Shown here piece by piece: positions 31,104 through 42,474 of a stretch of DNA of 64,000 nt. The translations under genes were made by a program, and so were the position numbers. Each line of letters begins with the position of its first letter. Within the stretch, counting starts at the first letter, position 1. A model generated the notes under the pieces. That model saw only the letters and a list, made by a program, of their open reading frames with translations. It had not been told where the DNA came from and did not search any database. The DNA lies in assembly GCA_001449105.1 (NCBI GenBank), contig LNIY01000084.1, positions 124,001-188,000 on the forward strand, given 5' to 3'. Source of the DNA: Caulobacter vibrioides. GTDB taxonomy: Bacteria; Pseudomonadota; Alphaproteobacteria; Caulobacterales; Caulobacteraceae.

Positions 31104-32629
31104 GCGGGCCGATCCGAAACATCGTCGTCGTCGGGGGCGGCACGGCCGGCTGGATGACCGCCGCGGCGCTGGCCCAGACCGTCGGGACGCAGCGCTACTC
31201 GATCACCCTGGTCGAGTCCGAGCAGATCGGCACGGTCGGGGTGGGCGAGGCGACCATCCCGATGATCCTGCTGTTCAACAAGGTGCTGGGTCTCGACGAG
31301 GACGTCTTCATCCGCGAGACCAACGCGACCTTCAAGCTGGGTATCGAGTTCGCCGACTGGCGACGCCTGGGCCATCGCTACTTCCACCCGTTCGGCCTCT
31401 ACGGCGCCGACATGGACGGCGTGGGCTTCCAGCACTTCTGGCTGCGCTGGGCGAGGCAGAGCGGCGACTGGGATCACGGCGCCTTCAATGCCGAGACCCT
31501 GGCGGCGGCGGGCGGCCGGTTCATGCGCACGCCGCCGGCGCCGAACCTGCCCAAGATCAACTACGCCTTCCAGTTCGACGCGGCGCTCTACGCGGCCTTC
31601 CTGCGTCGCTATGCCGAGGCGAGGGGCGTCGTCCGCGCCGAGGGCAAGATCACGACCGTCGAGCGCGACGGCCAGAGCGGCCATGTCTCGCGGTTGGTGC
31701 TGGACGATGGCCGAGCGATCGGCGGCGACTTCTTCGTCGACTGCTCGGGTTTCCGGGGCCTGCTGATCGAGGAGACGCTGGGCGCTGGCTATGACGACTG
31801 GAGCCGCTGGCTGCCGTGCAACCGCGCCGCCGCCGTACCTTGCGCGCGGGCGGGCGAGCTGACGCCCTACACCCGCGCCACCGCGCGCGAAGCCGGGTGG
31901 CAATGGCGGATCCCGCTGCAGCACCGCACCGGCAACGGCTACGTGTTCAGCGACGCCTTCATCGGCGAGGACGAGGCCGTGCGGCTGCTGGGCGAGCGCC
32001 TGGACGGCGCGGCCCTGGCCGACGCCAAGGTGCTGAAGTTCACCGCCGGCCGCCGTCGCAAGAGCTGGATCGGCAATGTCCTGGCCATCGGCCTTTCGAG
32101 CGGCTTCCTGGAGCCGTTGGAGTCGACCAGCATCCACCTGATCCAGGCCGCCATCGCCAAGCTGCTGACGCTGTTTCCCAAGACCGGATTCGATCCCTGG
32201 GTGGTCGACAAGTTCAATCGCGAGATGGCCCTGGAGTACGAGCAGGTCCGCGACTTCATCATCGCCCACTACAAGGTCACCGAGCGCGACGACACCGAGT
32301 TCTGGCGCTGGTGCCAGGCCATGGTTCCGCCCGACAGCCTGGCCCAGCGGCTGGAGGTGTTCCGTACGCGCGGCGAGGTGCTGGTCGACCAGAAGGAGCT
32401 CTTCAAGGAGACCAACTGGTTCGCCATCCTGGCGGGGCAGGGGCTGCTGCCCGACGACTATCACGCCGTCGCCGACAAGATTTCGCCCGAGGAACTGAGC
32501 CTGCGCCTGGGGCGCATCCGGGCGGCGATCAAGGAGCGCGCGGCGGGCATGCCGCCGCACGACCTCTATCTCGAAAAGGCCGGTCTGTTAGGGGCGGCCG
32601 CGAAGGCGGCCAGGATCGTCACTGCCTAA
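31100..32629 (+). CDS. Flavin-dependent tryptophan halogenase family protein 3
   Basis: A 509-residue protein with complete halogenase motifs: VVVGGGTAGW (9-18), Lys79 in NATFKLGIEFADW, and WQWRIP at 267-272. It is close to the first gene of the trio throughout (LPCNRAAAVPCARA; LQHRTGNGYVFSDAF). The GTG at 31100 overlaps the previous stop (GTGA) and begins just before the FAD motif, so it is preferred over the long upstream open frame. It ends at TAA 32627-32629, immediately before a GntR-type palindrome and the GH35 gene. Confidence 0.92.
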   Translation: MSGPIRNIVVVGGGTAGWMTAAALAQTVGTQRYSITLVESEQIGTVGVGEATIPMILLFNKVLGLDEDVFIRETNATFKLGIEFADWRRLGHRYFHPFGLYGADMDGVGFQHFWLRWARQSGDWDHGAFNAETLAAAGGRFMRTPPAPNLPKINYAFQFDAALYAAFLRRYAEARGVVRAEGKITTVERDGQSGHVSRLVLDDGRAIGGDFFVDCSGFRGLLIEETLGAGYDDWSRWLPCNRAAAVPCARAGELTPYTRATAREAGWQWRIPLQHRTGNGYVFSDAFIGEDEAVRLLGERLDGAALADAKVLKFTAGRRRKSWIGNVLAIGLSSGFLEPLESTSIHLIQAAIAKLLTLFPKTGFDPWVVDKFNREMALEYEQVRDFIIAHYKVTERDDTEFWRWCQAMVPPDSLAQRLEVFRTRGEVLVDQKELFKETNWFAILAGQGLLPDDYHAVADKISPEELSLRLGRIRAAIKERAAGMPPHDLYLEKAGLLGAAAKAARIVTA

Positions 32630-32630
32630 T

Positions 32631-32660
32631 TGGTCCGACCATTTGTCGAATTGGTATGAC
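32631..32660. promoter_or_regulatory. GntR/FadR-type operator upstream of GH35
   Basis: TGGTCCGACCA at 32631-32641 is an 11-bp palindrome, followed by TCGAATTGGTATGAC, a related half-site at about 32646-32660. The full site matches the one before GH115 (TGGTCAGACCA) and the second carries the same TCGAATTGGT lead-in. It lies about 100 bp upstream of the GH35 start. A FadR-subfamily GntR regulator encoded elsewhere is the likely binder. Confidence 0.55.
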
Positions 32661-32740
32661 TTCCAGTTTGACAAGCCGCCCGGGTTTCCGCGAATGCTAG
32701 CGGTAACAAGGCGCGCAGGCGCGGGGATCGGGAGGTTCGG

Positions 32741-34390
32741 GTGAAAGGTTTCAGCGCATGGCTCGGCGCGAGCGCGGCGGCGATGGCCCTGCTGGCGGCC
32801 GGCATGGCCTCGGCCGAGATCCCCCGCCTCGAAAAGCATGGAACCGCCGCTCGCCTGGTCGTCAACGGCAAGCCGATGCTGATCCTGGGCGGGGAGCTCG
32901 GCAATTCCAGCGCCTCCAACCGCGCCTACATGGCAAGGCACTGGCCGCGCCTGAAGGCGATGAACCTCAACACCGTATTGGCCCCCGTTTCGTGGGAGCT
33001 GATCGAGGCGAAAGAGGGCGTCTACGACTTCTCCAGCGTTGATGATCTGCTCGCCGACGCCCGCGCTCAGGACATGAAGCTGGTCCTGCTGTGGTTTGGG
33101 GCGTGGAAGAACAGCATGTCGACCTATGTTCCGGCCTGGGTGAAGCGCGACCAGGCCCGCTTCCCGCGCGTGAGGGCGCAGGACGGTTCGACGATCGAGA
33201 TCCTGTCGGCCTTTTCCGACAACACCCGCGCCGCCGACGCCAAGGCCTACGCCGCCCTGCTGGCGCATCTGAAGAAGGTCGACGGCGATCGCAACACCGT
33301 CCTGATGGTTCAGGTCGAGAACGAGATCGGCATGCTGCCCTCGGCGCGCGAGCATGGGGCGGCGGCCGATGCAGCCTATGCCGGTCAGGTTCCGGCGGCG
33401 CTGATCCGGAAGCTGAAGACCGGCCGCGAGGCGATCGAGCCGGAGCTGCGCGATCTCTGGAAGCGCAACGGCGCCAAGGACAAGGGGACCTGGGCGGCTG
33501 TCTTCGGCGCCGACGAGGCCGGGCAGGAGGTGTTCACCGCCTGGTCCTACGCCCGCTACGCCGAAGGCGTGACCTTGGCCGGCAAGGCCGCCTATCCGCT
33601 GCCGATGTACGTCAACGCCGCGCTGAACCGCACCGGCAAGAAGCCTGGCGAGTATCCCAGCGGCGGGCCTCTGCCGCACCTGCTGGACGTCTGGAAGGTC
33701 GGCGCGCCGAGCCTCGACCTGCTGTCGCCCGACATCTATTTCCCGAACTTCAACGACCTGGCCGCGCGCTTCGTGCGGCCCGACAACGCGCTGTTCGTGC
33801 CCGAGGCCAACAACGCCAGCGCCCCGGAAACGCCGGCCAACGCCTTCTACGCCTTCGGCAAGCTGGACGCCCTGGGCTTCTCGCCGTTCGCCATCGAGAG
33901 CGTAAACGCCGAGGAGCACAAGGCCATCGCCGACGCCTACGACGTCCTGCGCCAGCTGACGCCGGCCCTGCTGGCCGCGCAAGGCAAGGGGGCCATGGCC
34001 GGTTTCAAGCCGCGCGTGCTGGAGGACGGGACGGTGCAGGATGCGCCGGTCGTCCAGGTGATGGGCGACTATCGCTTCGAGGTCGGCTTCAACGATCCCT
34101 GGACGCCGAAGGCCTCGCAGAAGCCGGCGACCCATGGCGGCCTGATCATCCAGACCGGCCCCGAGGAGTACCTGATCGCCGGGCGCGGGATCGTGGTCAC
34201 TTTCGCGGGCGCAGGAAAAGGTCCTCCCCTGGCCGGTATCGACAAGGCCGAGGAAGGCGTGTTCGACGGGGAGGGGCGCTGGCTTCCCGGCCGCCTCCTG
34301 AACGGCGACCAGACCCATCAGGGCCGACACATCCGCCTGTCGCCCGACCAATTCCAGATCCAGCGGGTGAAGTTCTATCGCTATCGCTGA
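32741..34390 (+). CDS. GH35 beta-galactosidase (DUF5597 type), secreted
   Basis: Removes terminal beta-galactose from oligosaccharides in the periplasm or outside. The 549-residue protein has a signal peptide (FSAWLGASAAAMALLAAGMASA). GH35 blocks are LVVNGKPMLILGGELGNSS and NLNTVLAPVSWELIE, the acid/base Glu195 in QVENEIG, and the probable nucleophile Glu355 in FVPEANN. The C-terminal region matches the DUF5597 extension. The GTG start at 32741 is preceded by GGGAGG. The upstream TGGTCCGACCA site separates it in regulation from the halogenase trio. It converges on a TBDR gene across a strong hairpin. Confidence 0.9.
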   Translation: MKGFSAWLGASAAAMALLAAGMASAEIPRLEKHGTAARLVVNGKPMLILGGELGNSSASNRAYMARHWPRLKAMNLNTVLAPVSWELIEAKEGVYDFSSVDDLLADARAQDMKLVLLWFGAWKNSMSTYVPAWVKRDQARFPRVRAQDGSTIEILSAFSDNTRAADAKAYAALLAHLKKVDGDRNTVLMVQVENEIGMLPSAREHGAAADAAYAGQVPAALIRKLKTGREAIEPELRDLWKRNGAKDKGTWAAVFGADEAGQEVFTAWSYARYAEGVTLAGKAAYPLPMYVNAALNRTGKKPGEYPSGGPLPHLLDVWKVGAPSLDLLSPDIYFPNFNDLAARFVRPDNALFVPEANNASAPETPANAFYAFGKLDALGFSPFAIESVNAEEHKAIADAYDVLRQLTPALLAAQGKGAMAGFKPRVLEDGTVQDAPVVQVMGDYRFEVGFNDPWTPKASQKPATHGGLIIQTGPEEYLIAGRGIVVTFAGAGKGPPLAGIDKAEEGVFDGEGRWLPGRLLNGDQTHQGRHIRLSPDQFQIQRVKFYRYR

Positions 34391-34397
34391 CCAGGAC

Positions 34398-34425
34398 GGG
34401 ACCTCCGGGCGCCCCCGGAGGTCCC
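34398..34425. terminator. Bidirectional hairpin between GH35 and TBDR
   Basis: GGGACCTCCGGG (34398-34409) pairs perfectly over 12 bp with CCCGGAGGTCCC (34414-34425) around a 4-nt loop. It occupies the 41-bp gap between two convergent genes. There is no T-run, which is common in GC-rich alphaproteobacteria. Confidence 0.75.
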
Positions 34426-34431
34426 GCGCCG

Positions 34432-36876
<2,445 letters not shown>

Positions 36877-36955
36877 CCTATCCCCCGATGAAAGTTCAGA
36901 TTGTTGGAATGGGCGATCGGCCTGGGAAGCGGCCCCGTCGCGCGGCGGTTCTCAG

Positions 36956-36986
36956 GCGTGGCGACCGAACTGGGTGGTCGCCACGC
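36956..36986 (-). terminator. Hairpin after the amine oxidase-RidA operon
   Basis: GCGTGGCGACC (36956-36966) and GGTCGCCACGC (36976-36986) form a perfect 11-bp stem with a 9-nt loop, 26 bp beyond the RidA stop codon. It probably ends that operon before the TBDR promoter. No T-run is present. Confidence 0.6.
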
Positions 36987-37012
36987 TCAGATTGGTTGTC
37001 GCCGGATGCCCG

Positions 37013-37489
37013 TCAGCGGGTCTTGGCGGCGACGAATTCGATCTCGACCAGGGCGCCGGGCAGGACGAGGCCCGCCACCTTCACCGTGCTGCGCGCGGGC
37101 TTGTTGGGTTGAGCGGCCGTGCCGAAGACTTCGGACCAGGCCTTGTTGAGGCCGGCGAAGTCGATCTCGCCGCCCTTGGCCGGGTCGCCGACCAGGAAGA
37201 CCGTGGCCTTGACCACGTCGCCATGGCCCAGGCCCTCGGCCTTCAGCGCCGCTTCCAGCTTGGACAGCACCGAGCGGGTCTGCTCCTCGGTCGTGCCGGG
37301 CTTGGCCTTGTCGGCGATGGTCGGCAGGGCGCCGCTGAGGAAGACGAGTTCGGTCCCAGCCGGCACGGCGACCGACGGGGTGATGGCGATCGGGCCCGAC
37401 GAGGGCGCGCGACGGATCTCGGCGGCGCTTGCCGAAGCCGCCCCGAAAGCGGCGGTCAGAACAAGGGCGAAGGCGAGCTTGCGGATCAT
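37013..37489 (-). CDS. RidA/YjgF family protein with signal peptide
   Basis: A 158-residue member of the RidA (YER057c/UK114) family, which hydrolyses reactive enamines and imines to ketones and ammonia. The first 23 residues (MIRKLAFALVLTAAFGAASASAA) are a clear signal peptide, unusual since most RidA proteins are cytosolic and about 130 residues. Core blocks are LVFLSGALPT, EEQTRSVLSKLEAALKAEG, VVKATVFLV and ARSTVKVAGLVLPGALVEIEFVA. The Arg in PARSTVKV is at the position of the RidA catalytic arginine. Its ATG overlaps the stop codon of the amine oxidase gene (ATGA). Working in the periplasm on imines made by that oxidase is the simplest reading. Confidence 0.88.
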   Translation of the reverse strand: MIRKLAFALVLTAAFGAASASAAEIRRAPSSGPIAITPSVAVPAGTELVFLSGALPTIADKAKPGTTEEQTRSVLSKLEAALKAEGLGHGDVVKATVFLVGDPAKGGEIDFAGLNKAWSEVFGTAAQPNKPARSTVKVAGLVLPGALVEIEFVAAKTR

Positions 37490-39072
37490 GGACGGGTCTC
37501 CGTTCGGGAAAGGGTCAGGCGGTCGGATCGGACGCGCTGGGCGATGAGGCCGACGGTGCGGCGGGCGGCTGCGACGCCGCCCTCCTGCCAGCTGGGCAGT
37601 TGCGAGAGGTGGGCGCCGGACAGGAAGACGCGCCCCTGGGGCTGGTTCAGCAGGGCGTAGGCGGCCGGGTCGTTGCCGTCGCCCTCCCAGTGGATCCACG
37701 GGCCGAGGTTGAAGGCCTGGCGGTTCCAGTCGATCACCAGCGGGGCGGCGAGATCGCGCCCTTTGCCGGGGTGCAGCTTGTCGATGGCGGCGCGGGTCAG
37801 GGCGACCTGATCCTCGAAGCTGCGGGCCTGGAATGTCCGGGCGGCCGCGCCGACGGTGTAGGCTCCGACCAGCAGGCCGCGCGGCTGGTGGAAGCCGCCG
37901 CTGGGATACCAGACCAGGGTCGTCTCGCCGCCGACGAAGGACAGCCCGCCATAGATCTGCTCGGCCTCCCAGAAACGGGGGGAGTCGAAGGCCACCTTGG
38001 TGGCGTTGTCGTAGCGCGCGCCGGCGATGGCCGCATTCACTTCGCCCGGCAGGTCGCTGGCCACCTTGGCAAGGATCGGCAGGGGCACGGTGACCACGAC
38101 ATAGTCGGCGGTCAGCTTTCGCGCCGCGCCGCTTTTTCGGTCGCGGATCGCCACCTCGGCGGCCTGCGGCGTCTGGCGGAAGGCGGTGACTTCGGCGTTC
38201 AGCAGGACCGGCCCCTTCAGCGCCTTGGCCAGGGCCTTGGGGATCGCGTCCATGCCGCCTGTCGGTTCCAGCATGGTGGCCTGCATGAGGATGTTCTCCT
38301 CGAACAGGGCGTAGGGCAGGGTGTCGTCCGACAGCAGGTCGCGCAGCGGCAGCGGCGGCCGGGCCACGCCCCGCTGGTCGGCGGCGCCGGGCGTGGTGAC
38401 ATAGCCGGACCGTTCCGATCCCTTGTAGGCGCCGCCGGCGTCGAGGTCGCCGTAGGTCTTCAGGAAGGCCAGCAGGCGCTCCTTGTCGGGGGTGGTGAGT
38501 TCCTGGTCCAGGCCGCCGCCGCGCGTGGCCTTGGCCAGCAGTTCCGAAAGGCCGCCGCGCAGGTCGTTGATCGCCTGGCGCTGCTGGATCGGCCTGCCGC
38601 CGAACGCCGCGTCGGACTGCAGCAGGCTGCTGCGGCTGGAATTGACCTCCACCTCCAGCGGCACGCCCAGCGCCTTGGCGTAGGACAGCACGCCCTGGTG
38701 ATGGCTGGGCAGGCGGGCGGGGCCGGCGTTGAAATAGAGACCGGGCGAGAAGCCGGCGGTCTGGTCCGGCCGGTCCAGGGTCTCGACCCTGTCGCCGCCG
38801 CGGATGGTCCAGTTGCGGCCGCCGACCCGTTCGCGGGCCTCGACCACGGTGACGGCGAAACCGGCCCGTTCCAGTTCGTAGGCGGCGACCAGTCCGGCGA
38901 TGCCGGCGCCCAGCACCACGACAGAGCGGCCCTTGCCGAAGTCGCGCGGCAGGTCCGGCGCTTCCTGCGCGAAGGCGGTGGATGTCAGGCCCAGGCCCTG
39001 TAGCGCGGCATAGCCGGCGGCGAAGCCTCCGAGGGCGAAGGCGCGGGTGATGAACGAACGACGACTGACCAA
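37486..39072 (-). CDS. Tat-exported flavin monoamine/L-amino-acid oxidase
   Basis: An FAD-dependent amine oxidase of about 528 residues. It begins with a twin-arginine signal (SRRSFITRAFALGGF), so the folded flavoprotein should be exported. The FAD-binding motif VVVLGAGIAGLVAAYELE and the family block RVGGRNWTIRGG follow. The C-terminal FAD contact is in GRVFLSGAHLSQLPSWQEGG. Such enzymes oxidise an amine or amino acid to an imine, giving hydrogen peroxide and ammonia after hydrolysis. The start is uncertain: TTG at 39072 puts the Tat motif at the N-terminus but has a weak ribosome site, and an in-frame TTG at 39105 is the alternative. Followed by RidA with a 4-bp overlap. Substrate not predictable. 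Confidence 0.82.
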   Translation of the reverse strand: MVSRRSFITRAFALGGFAAGYAALQGLGLTSTAFAQEAPDLPRDFGKGRSVVVLGAGIAGLVAAYELERAGFAVTVVEARERVGGRNWTIRGGDRVETLDRPDQTAGFSPGLYFNAGPARLPSHHQGVLSYAKALGVPLEVEVNSSRSSLLQSDAAFGGRPIQQRQAINDLRGGLSELLAKATRGGGLDQELTTPDKERLLAFLKTYGDLDAGGAYKGSERSGYVTTPGAADQRGVARPPLPLRDLLSDDTLPYALFEENILMQATMLEPTGGMDAIPKALAKALKGPVLLNAEVTAFRQTPQAAEVAIRDRKSGAARKLTADYVVVTVPLPILAKVASDLPGEVNAAIAGARYDNATKVAFDSPRFWEAEQIYGGLSFVGGETTLVWYPSGGFHQPRGLLVGAYTVGAAARTFQARSFEDQVALTRAAIDKLHPGKGRDLAAPLVIDWNRQAFNLGPWIHWEGDGNDPAAYALLNQPQGRVFLSGAHLSQLPSWQEGGVAAARRTVGLIAQRVRSDRLTLSRTETRP

Positions 39073-39417
39073 GACTGAGAACGCCCCGACTAAGGACCTC
39101 CCCAAGAAGCGGCCGCCGCCGAGGCGGCGGCCGGAGTGAACGCGGGGAAGTCGCCAAAGAAGGAAGCAGCGCTATGCATCGCTTCCAGGCGGTATTCGGC
39201 TGCCGCCTCGCGTCTGATGGGTATTCAGAAAAACTGCGTCCGCTTGAGGCTCGTCTTCCAGCGTTTCATCTGGAATTGTTTGAGCATTGAATTTGATGGG
39301 TATTCAGATTGTCTGAGCGCGCACGAGAACGGTCGCGCCGGCTTATGAGTAATTCTGCAGCTGTTGATGAGCGGCCGGCCGTTGAGCGCGTGTCATCGGC
39401 GCTGATGAGCGCGGCGG
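39073..39417. promoter_or_regulatory. Promoter region with a spaced 15-bp direct repeat
   Basis: No gene is evident in this 345-bp gap. Two exact copies of TGATGGGTATTCAGA lie at 39215-39229 and 39294-39308, 79 bp apart start to start. They are upstream of the amine oxidase (reverse strand) and just after the end of the STN-type TBDR gene. They may be binding sites of a regulator or belong to a recently duplicated segment. The region is less GC-rich than its surroundings, as expected for a promoter. Confidence 0.5.
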
Positions 39418-42400
39418 CTACATCGTCCAGCGCAGGCCCAGCCGGAACTCGCGGCCCGTGTGGTGGCGGTAGGTCGGGATCAGGGTCCGGTCGCTGAACT
39501 GGCGCTGATAGGCGTCGGTCAGGTTGGAGGCTTCCGCGGTCAGGCTCAGGCGCGGCGACAGGGTGAGCTTGGCCGCCGCGTCCAGGGTCGTCAGCGGATC
39601 CACGCCATCGACGTCGCCGCCGTTGGGCGCTGGGATGGTGGCGAGGTAGCGGCTGCGATGGCTGAGCCCGGCGCGCGCTTCGATGCCCGGCCGCTGGTAG
39701 GCGACACCGAGATTGGCCGCCAGGCGCGGCGCGCCGAGGGCGTCCTGCATGTCGACCCAGGCGCCGGCCTGGTCCAGCAGCCGCACCACGGTGCGCGTGT
39801 AGGCGGCCGCGCCCTGGACGCTCCAGGCCTCGCCCAGCGGGGCGCGAAAGGAAACTTCGACGCCGGTCAGCGTGCCGGGACCTGAATTGATAGGCCGCGA
39901 GAACTGCCAGATCGGCAGGTCGGGGGAACAATCCAGCGCCGCGCCGCAGGCCGCGAGAGCGACGCTGTCGGGCAGGCCGAACGGATTGGCCGAGAATGGC
40001 GCGGGCCGTGTGCTGGTGCCCTGCACCGTGGTGGCGATGCGCTTTCGATAGATGGCCGCCGACAGCTGCACGCCCGGACGCGGCCGCCAGTCCAGCGACA
40101 GGTCGAAGGCGTCCGCGCTGGTCGGCCGCAGGTCCGGATTGCCCGACGAGACCGACTTGGCGCCGGTGGTCGAGATGCTGACGCCGGGGCGCAGGCTGAT
40201 CAGGTCAGGGCGGACCATCACGCGCGCCGCGCCGAAGCGCAGGACGGCCTCGGGCGACAGGCTCCAGGCCAGATTCAGCGAGGGCAAGGTGGACCAGTAG
40301 TCGTTCGAGGCGCCGGTCCAGCGCGCGACGGCGTCGGGTCCTATGTCCAGGCTGGCGGCGTCGACCTTGGCGTGGACGACGCGCACGCCGGCCTCGCCCC
40401 ACAACCGGCGTCCGGGCGAGCGGGGCAGGGCCAGTTGCAGGAAGAGCGCGTCGGAACGTTCGGTGACGTCGTAGTTTAGGCCGGCGACAGGGGCGGGGCT
40501 CAGCGCGAAGCCGGAGCATTCTCCCGTCGGGCATGCCCTGGCCAGCGCCGCGGCGGTGTCGATCGCCAGCCAGCGACCCGGCGCGCCGGCCACCCCGAAG
40601 TCGATGCCCTGGCCGACCAGCCGGACGTAGTCGGTGATGGCCAGGTCGCGCAGGCTCGCCGGCAGTTCGGCGTTGACGTTGCCCACGCCGCCGTCCGACC
40701 GCATCCGGGCCGAGCCGACATTGCGATAGGTCTTGGCCAGAACCCCGACGCGCCAGTCCACGACGCCGGAGCGGTTCTCCAGGTCCAGGGCCAGCGACCG
40801 GTAGCTGTTGTCGACCCAGTTGGGGTCGGAGCGGAACTCGCTCAGCGTCCAGGCGCCGGGCGCGGCGAGGTCGGCGTCGCCGAAACTCAGGGCCGGCCGG
40901 TCGCGGTCCGAAAAGTCGTAGGCGAAGCCGTCGACGTCGAACTGCTCCAGATAGAGCGTCTGCTGCACCGGGTTGCTGAAGTCCGAGCGGCTGAAGCCGG
41001 CCAGAAGGCGTCCTTCCAGGCCTTCGCGGAACCGGTGCGTCGCCGCCAGGGTGGTCTGGCGGAAGATGGTGTTCAGTTCGTCGCGGCGGGCCTCGGAGCG
41101 GACGTCGACATTGTCGAAGCGGCCGGCGATCAGCACCGGCTTGCGGCCGCCGAACAGGGCGATGTCGGCTTGCGTGACCGCGACGGCGTTGATGCCGCAG
41201 CGCGGATCCGGCGGCGCGGCGCAAACGCCCGGCGTGCGAAAGGTGAAGCTTTCCAGCAGGTTCTCGCGGCGGCTGGAGCGCAGCTCGGCATAGATGGTGT
41301 CCAGCGCGATGCGGGTGGCATCGTCGGGACGCCATTCCAGCGAACCGGTCAGTCCCAGGCGCTGCTGGTCGATCTCCATCAGCTCCAGGCGGGGGATGCG
41401 GGCGTGCAGGGCCGCGTTGACGGCGGCGAGATCGAGCGGCGCGGCGGCCGATCCGAAGCCGGGCGCGACGGCGACGCCGGTCTCCCACTGGCCCGCGCTG
41501 GCGCCGGCTTCCACCGCCGAGCGGCCGGAATAGGCGGCCGAGACCAGTACGCCCAGGCGACCGGCGGCGTCGCGCCGCGACAGCACCGCCGACACCCGGG
41601 GCTGGGCCTCGCGCGACAGGGCCTGGTAGCCGGCCTCGGCGACGAACACCGCGTGACGGCGCGGCAGCTCCAGCGGCGAGCGGGTGCGCATGTCGATCGT
41701 GGCGCCCAGCGAGCCCTCGTCGATGTCGGCCGAGGCGGTCTTCTGCAGCCGCACTTGCTTGAAGAGGTCGGCGGCGAAGATGTTGTAGTCGAAGGCCCGG
41801 CCGCGATTGGTGCCGCCGACGGCGTTGCTGGCGCCGAAGGTGGCCAGGGTCTCCATGCCGTTGACCCGCACGCGGGTGAAGCGGCCGCCTACGCCGCGCA
41901 CGGCGATCTGGCGCGCCTCGCCGGCCTCGGGACCCGCCGCGACGCCGGGCATCTGCCTAAGGGCGTCGGCCAGGCCGAAGGCGCCGGCGCCGCGAAGCTG
42001 CTCCTCCAGCAGAACGTCGACCTGGGCGGGGGCGTCGCGCGTCTGGTCGCTCGCCGGTTCGGCCAGGGGGCGGGCCAGCACGCTGATCGGGGTGACGAAG
42101 GTCGGTTCGTCGAGCGGAGGTGCTTGCGGGCGGACGGGCGCCGGAGGGGCGGTGACGACGGCATCGCTGCGCCGTCTCAGGGTCGCGACGCCGGAGGCCG
42201 AGATCGAGAAATCCAGGTTCGAGCCTGCCAGGAGAGTTCGCAGGGCCTGGCTCAAGGGCATCGAGCCCGACAGGCCCGGGGCGCGGCGGCCCGCGGTCAG
42301 GTTGGCGGGAGCGGCGATCACCGCGCCGGTGCGGGCCGACACCGCCAGCAGGGCGGTGGCCAGCGGCTGGGCCGGCTGGTCGAAGGCGAACCGGCGCTCT

Positions 42401-42474
42401 GGCGCGGCCGCCAGGGCGGGCGCGGCCGTGATCAAGGCCGCCGCCAGCGCCCCGATCGCGGGGGCGTTTCTCAT
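39418..42474 (-). CDS. TonB-dependent receptor with STN signalling domain (FecA type)
   Basis: A 1018-residue receptor with signal peptide (MRNAPAIGALAAALITAAPALA) and an N-terminal secretin/TonB short domain (STN, about residues 28-95: FAFDQPAQPLATALLAVSAR; TLLAGSNLDFSISASGVATL). The STN domain contacts a FecR anti-sigma protein, so the receptor senses its own substrate. The plug (LADALRQMPGVAAGPEAGEA; VRVNGMETLATFGA) and barrel follow, ending FRLGLRWTM. The gene is last in a sigma-FecR-receptor operon and overlaps FecR by 4 bp. Such trios handle siderophores or, in Caulobacter-like bacteria, carbohydrates; the substrate is not clear here. Confidence 0.92.
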   Translation of the reverse strand: MRNAPAIGALAAALITAAPALAAAPERRFAFDQPAQPLATALLAVSARTGAVIAAPANLTAGRRAPGLSGSMPLSQALRTLLAGSNLDFSISASGVATLRRRSDAVVTAPPAPVRPQAPPLDEPTFVTPISVLARPLAEPASDQTRDAPAQVDVLLEEQLRGAGAFGLADALRQMPGVAAGPEAGEARQIAVRGVGGRFTRVRVNGMETLATFGASNAVGGTNRGRAFDYNIFAADLFKQVRLQKTASADIDEGSLGATIDMRTRSPLELPRRHAVFVAEAGYQALSREAQPRVSAVLSRRDAAGRLGVLVSAAYSGRSAVEAGASAGQWETGVAVAPGFGSAAAPLDLAAVNAALHARIPRLELMEIDQQRLGLTGSLEWRPDDATRIALDTIYAELRSSRRENLLESFTFRTPGVCAAPPDPRCGINAVAVTQADIALFGGRKPVLIAGRFDNVDVRSEARRDELNTIFRQTTLAATHRFREGLEGRLLAGFSRSDFSNPVQQTLYLEQFDVDGFAYDFSDRDRPALSFGDADLAAPGAWTLSEFRSDPNWVDNSYRSLALDLENRSGVVDWRVGVLAKTYRNVGSARMRSDGGVGNVNAELPASLRDLAITDYVRLVGQGIDFGVAGAPGRWLAIDTAAALARACPTGECSGFALSPAPVAGLNYDVTERSDALFLQLALPRSPGRRLWGEAGVRVVHAKVDAASLDIGPDAVARWTGASNDYWSTLPSLNLAWSLSPEAVLRFGAARVMVRPDLISLRPGVSISTTGAKSVSSGNPDLRPTSADAFDLSLDWRPRPGVQLSAAIYRKRIATTVQGTSTRPAPFSANPFGLPDSVALAACGAALDCSPDLPIWQFSRPINSGPGTLTGVEVSFRAPLGEAWSVQGAAAYTRTVVRLLDQAGAWVDMQDALGAPRLAANLGVAYQRPGIEARAGLSHRSRYLATIPAPNGGDVDGVDPLTTLDAAAKLTLSPRLSLTAEASNLTDAYQRQFSDRTLIPTYRHHTGREFRLGLRWTM

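Noticed and set aside
28066..32629. Secondary-metabolite (pyrrolnitrin-like) cluster suggested by three tryptophan-halogenase-type genes
   Set aside because: No synthase, oxygenase or tailoring genes of such a pathway; the surroundings are receptors and glycosidases.
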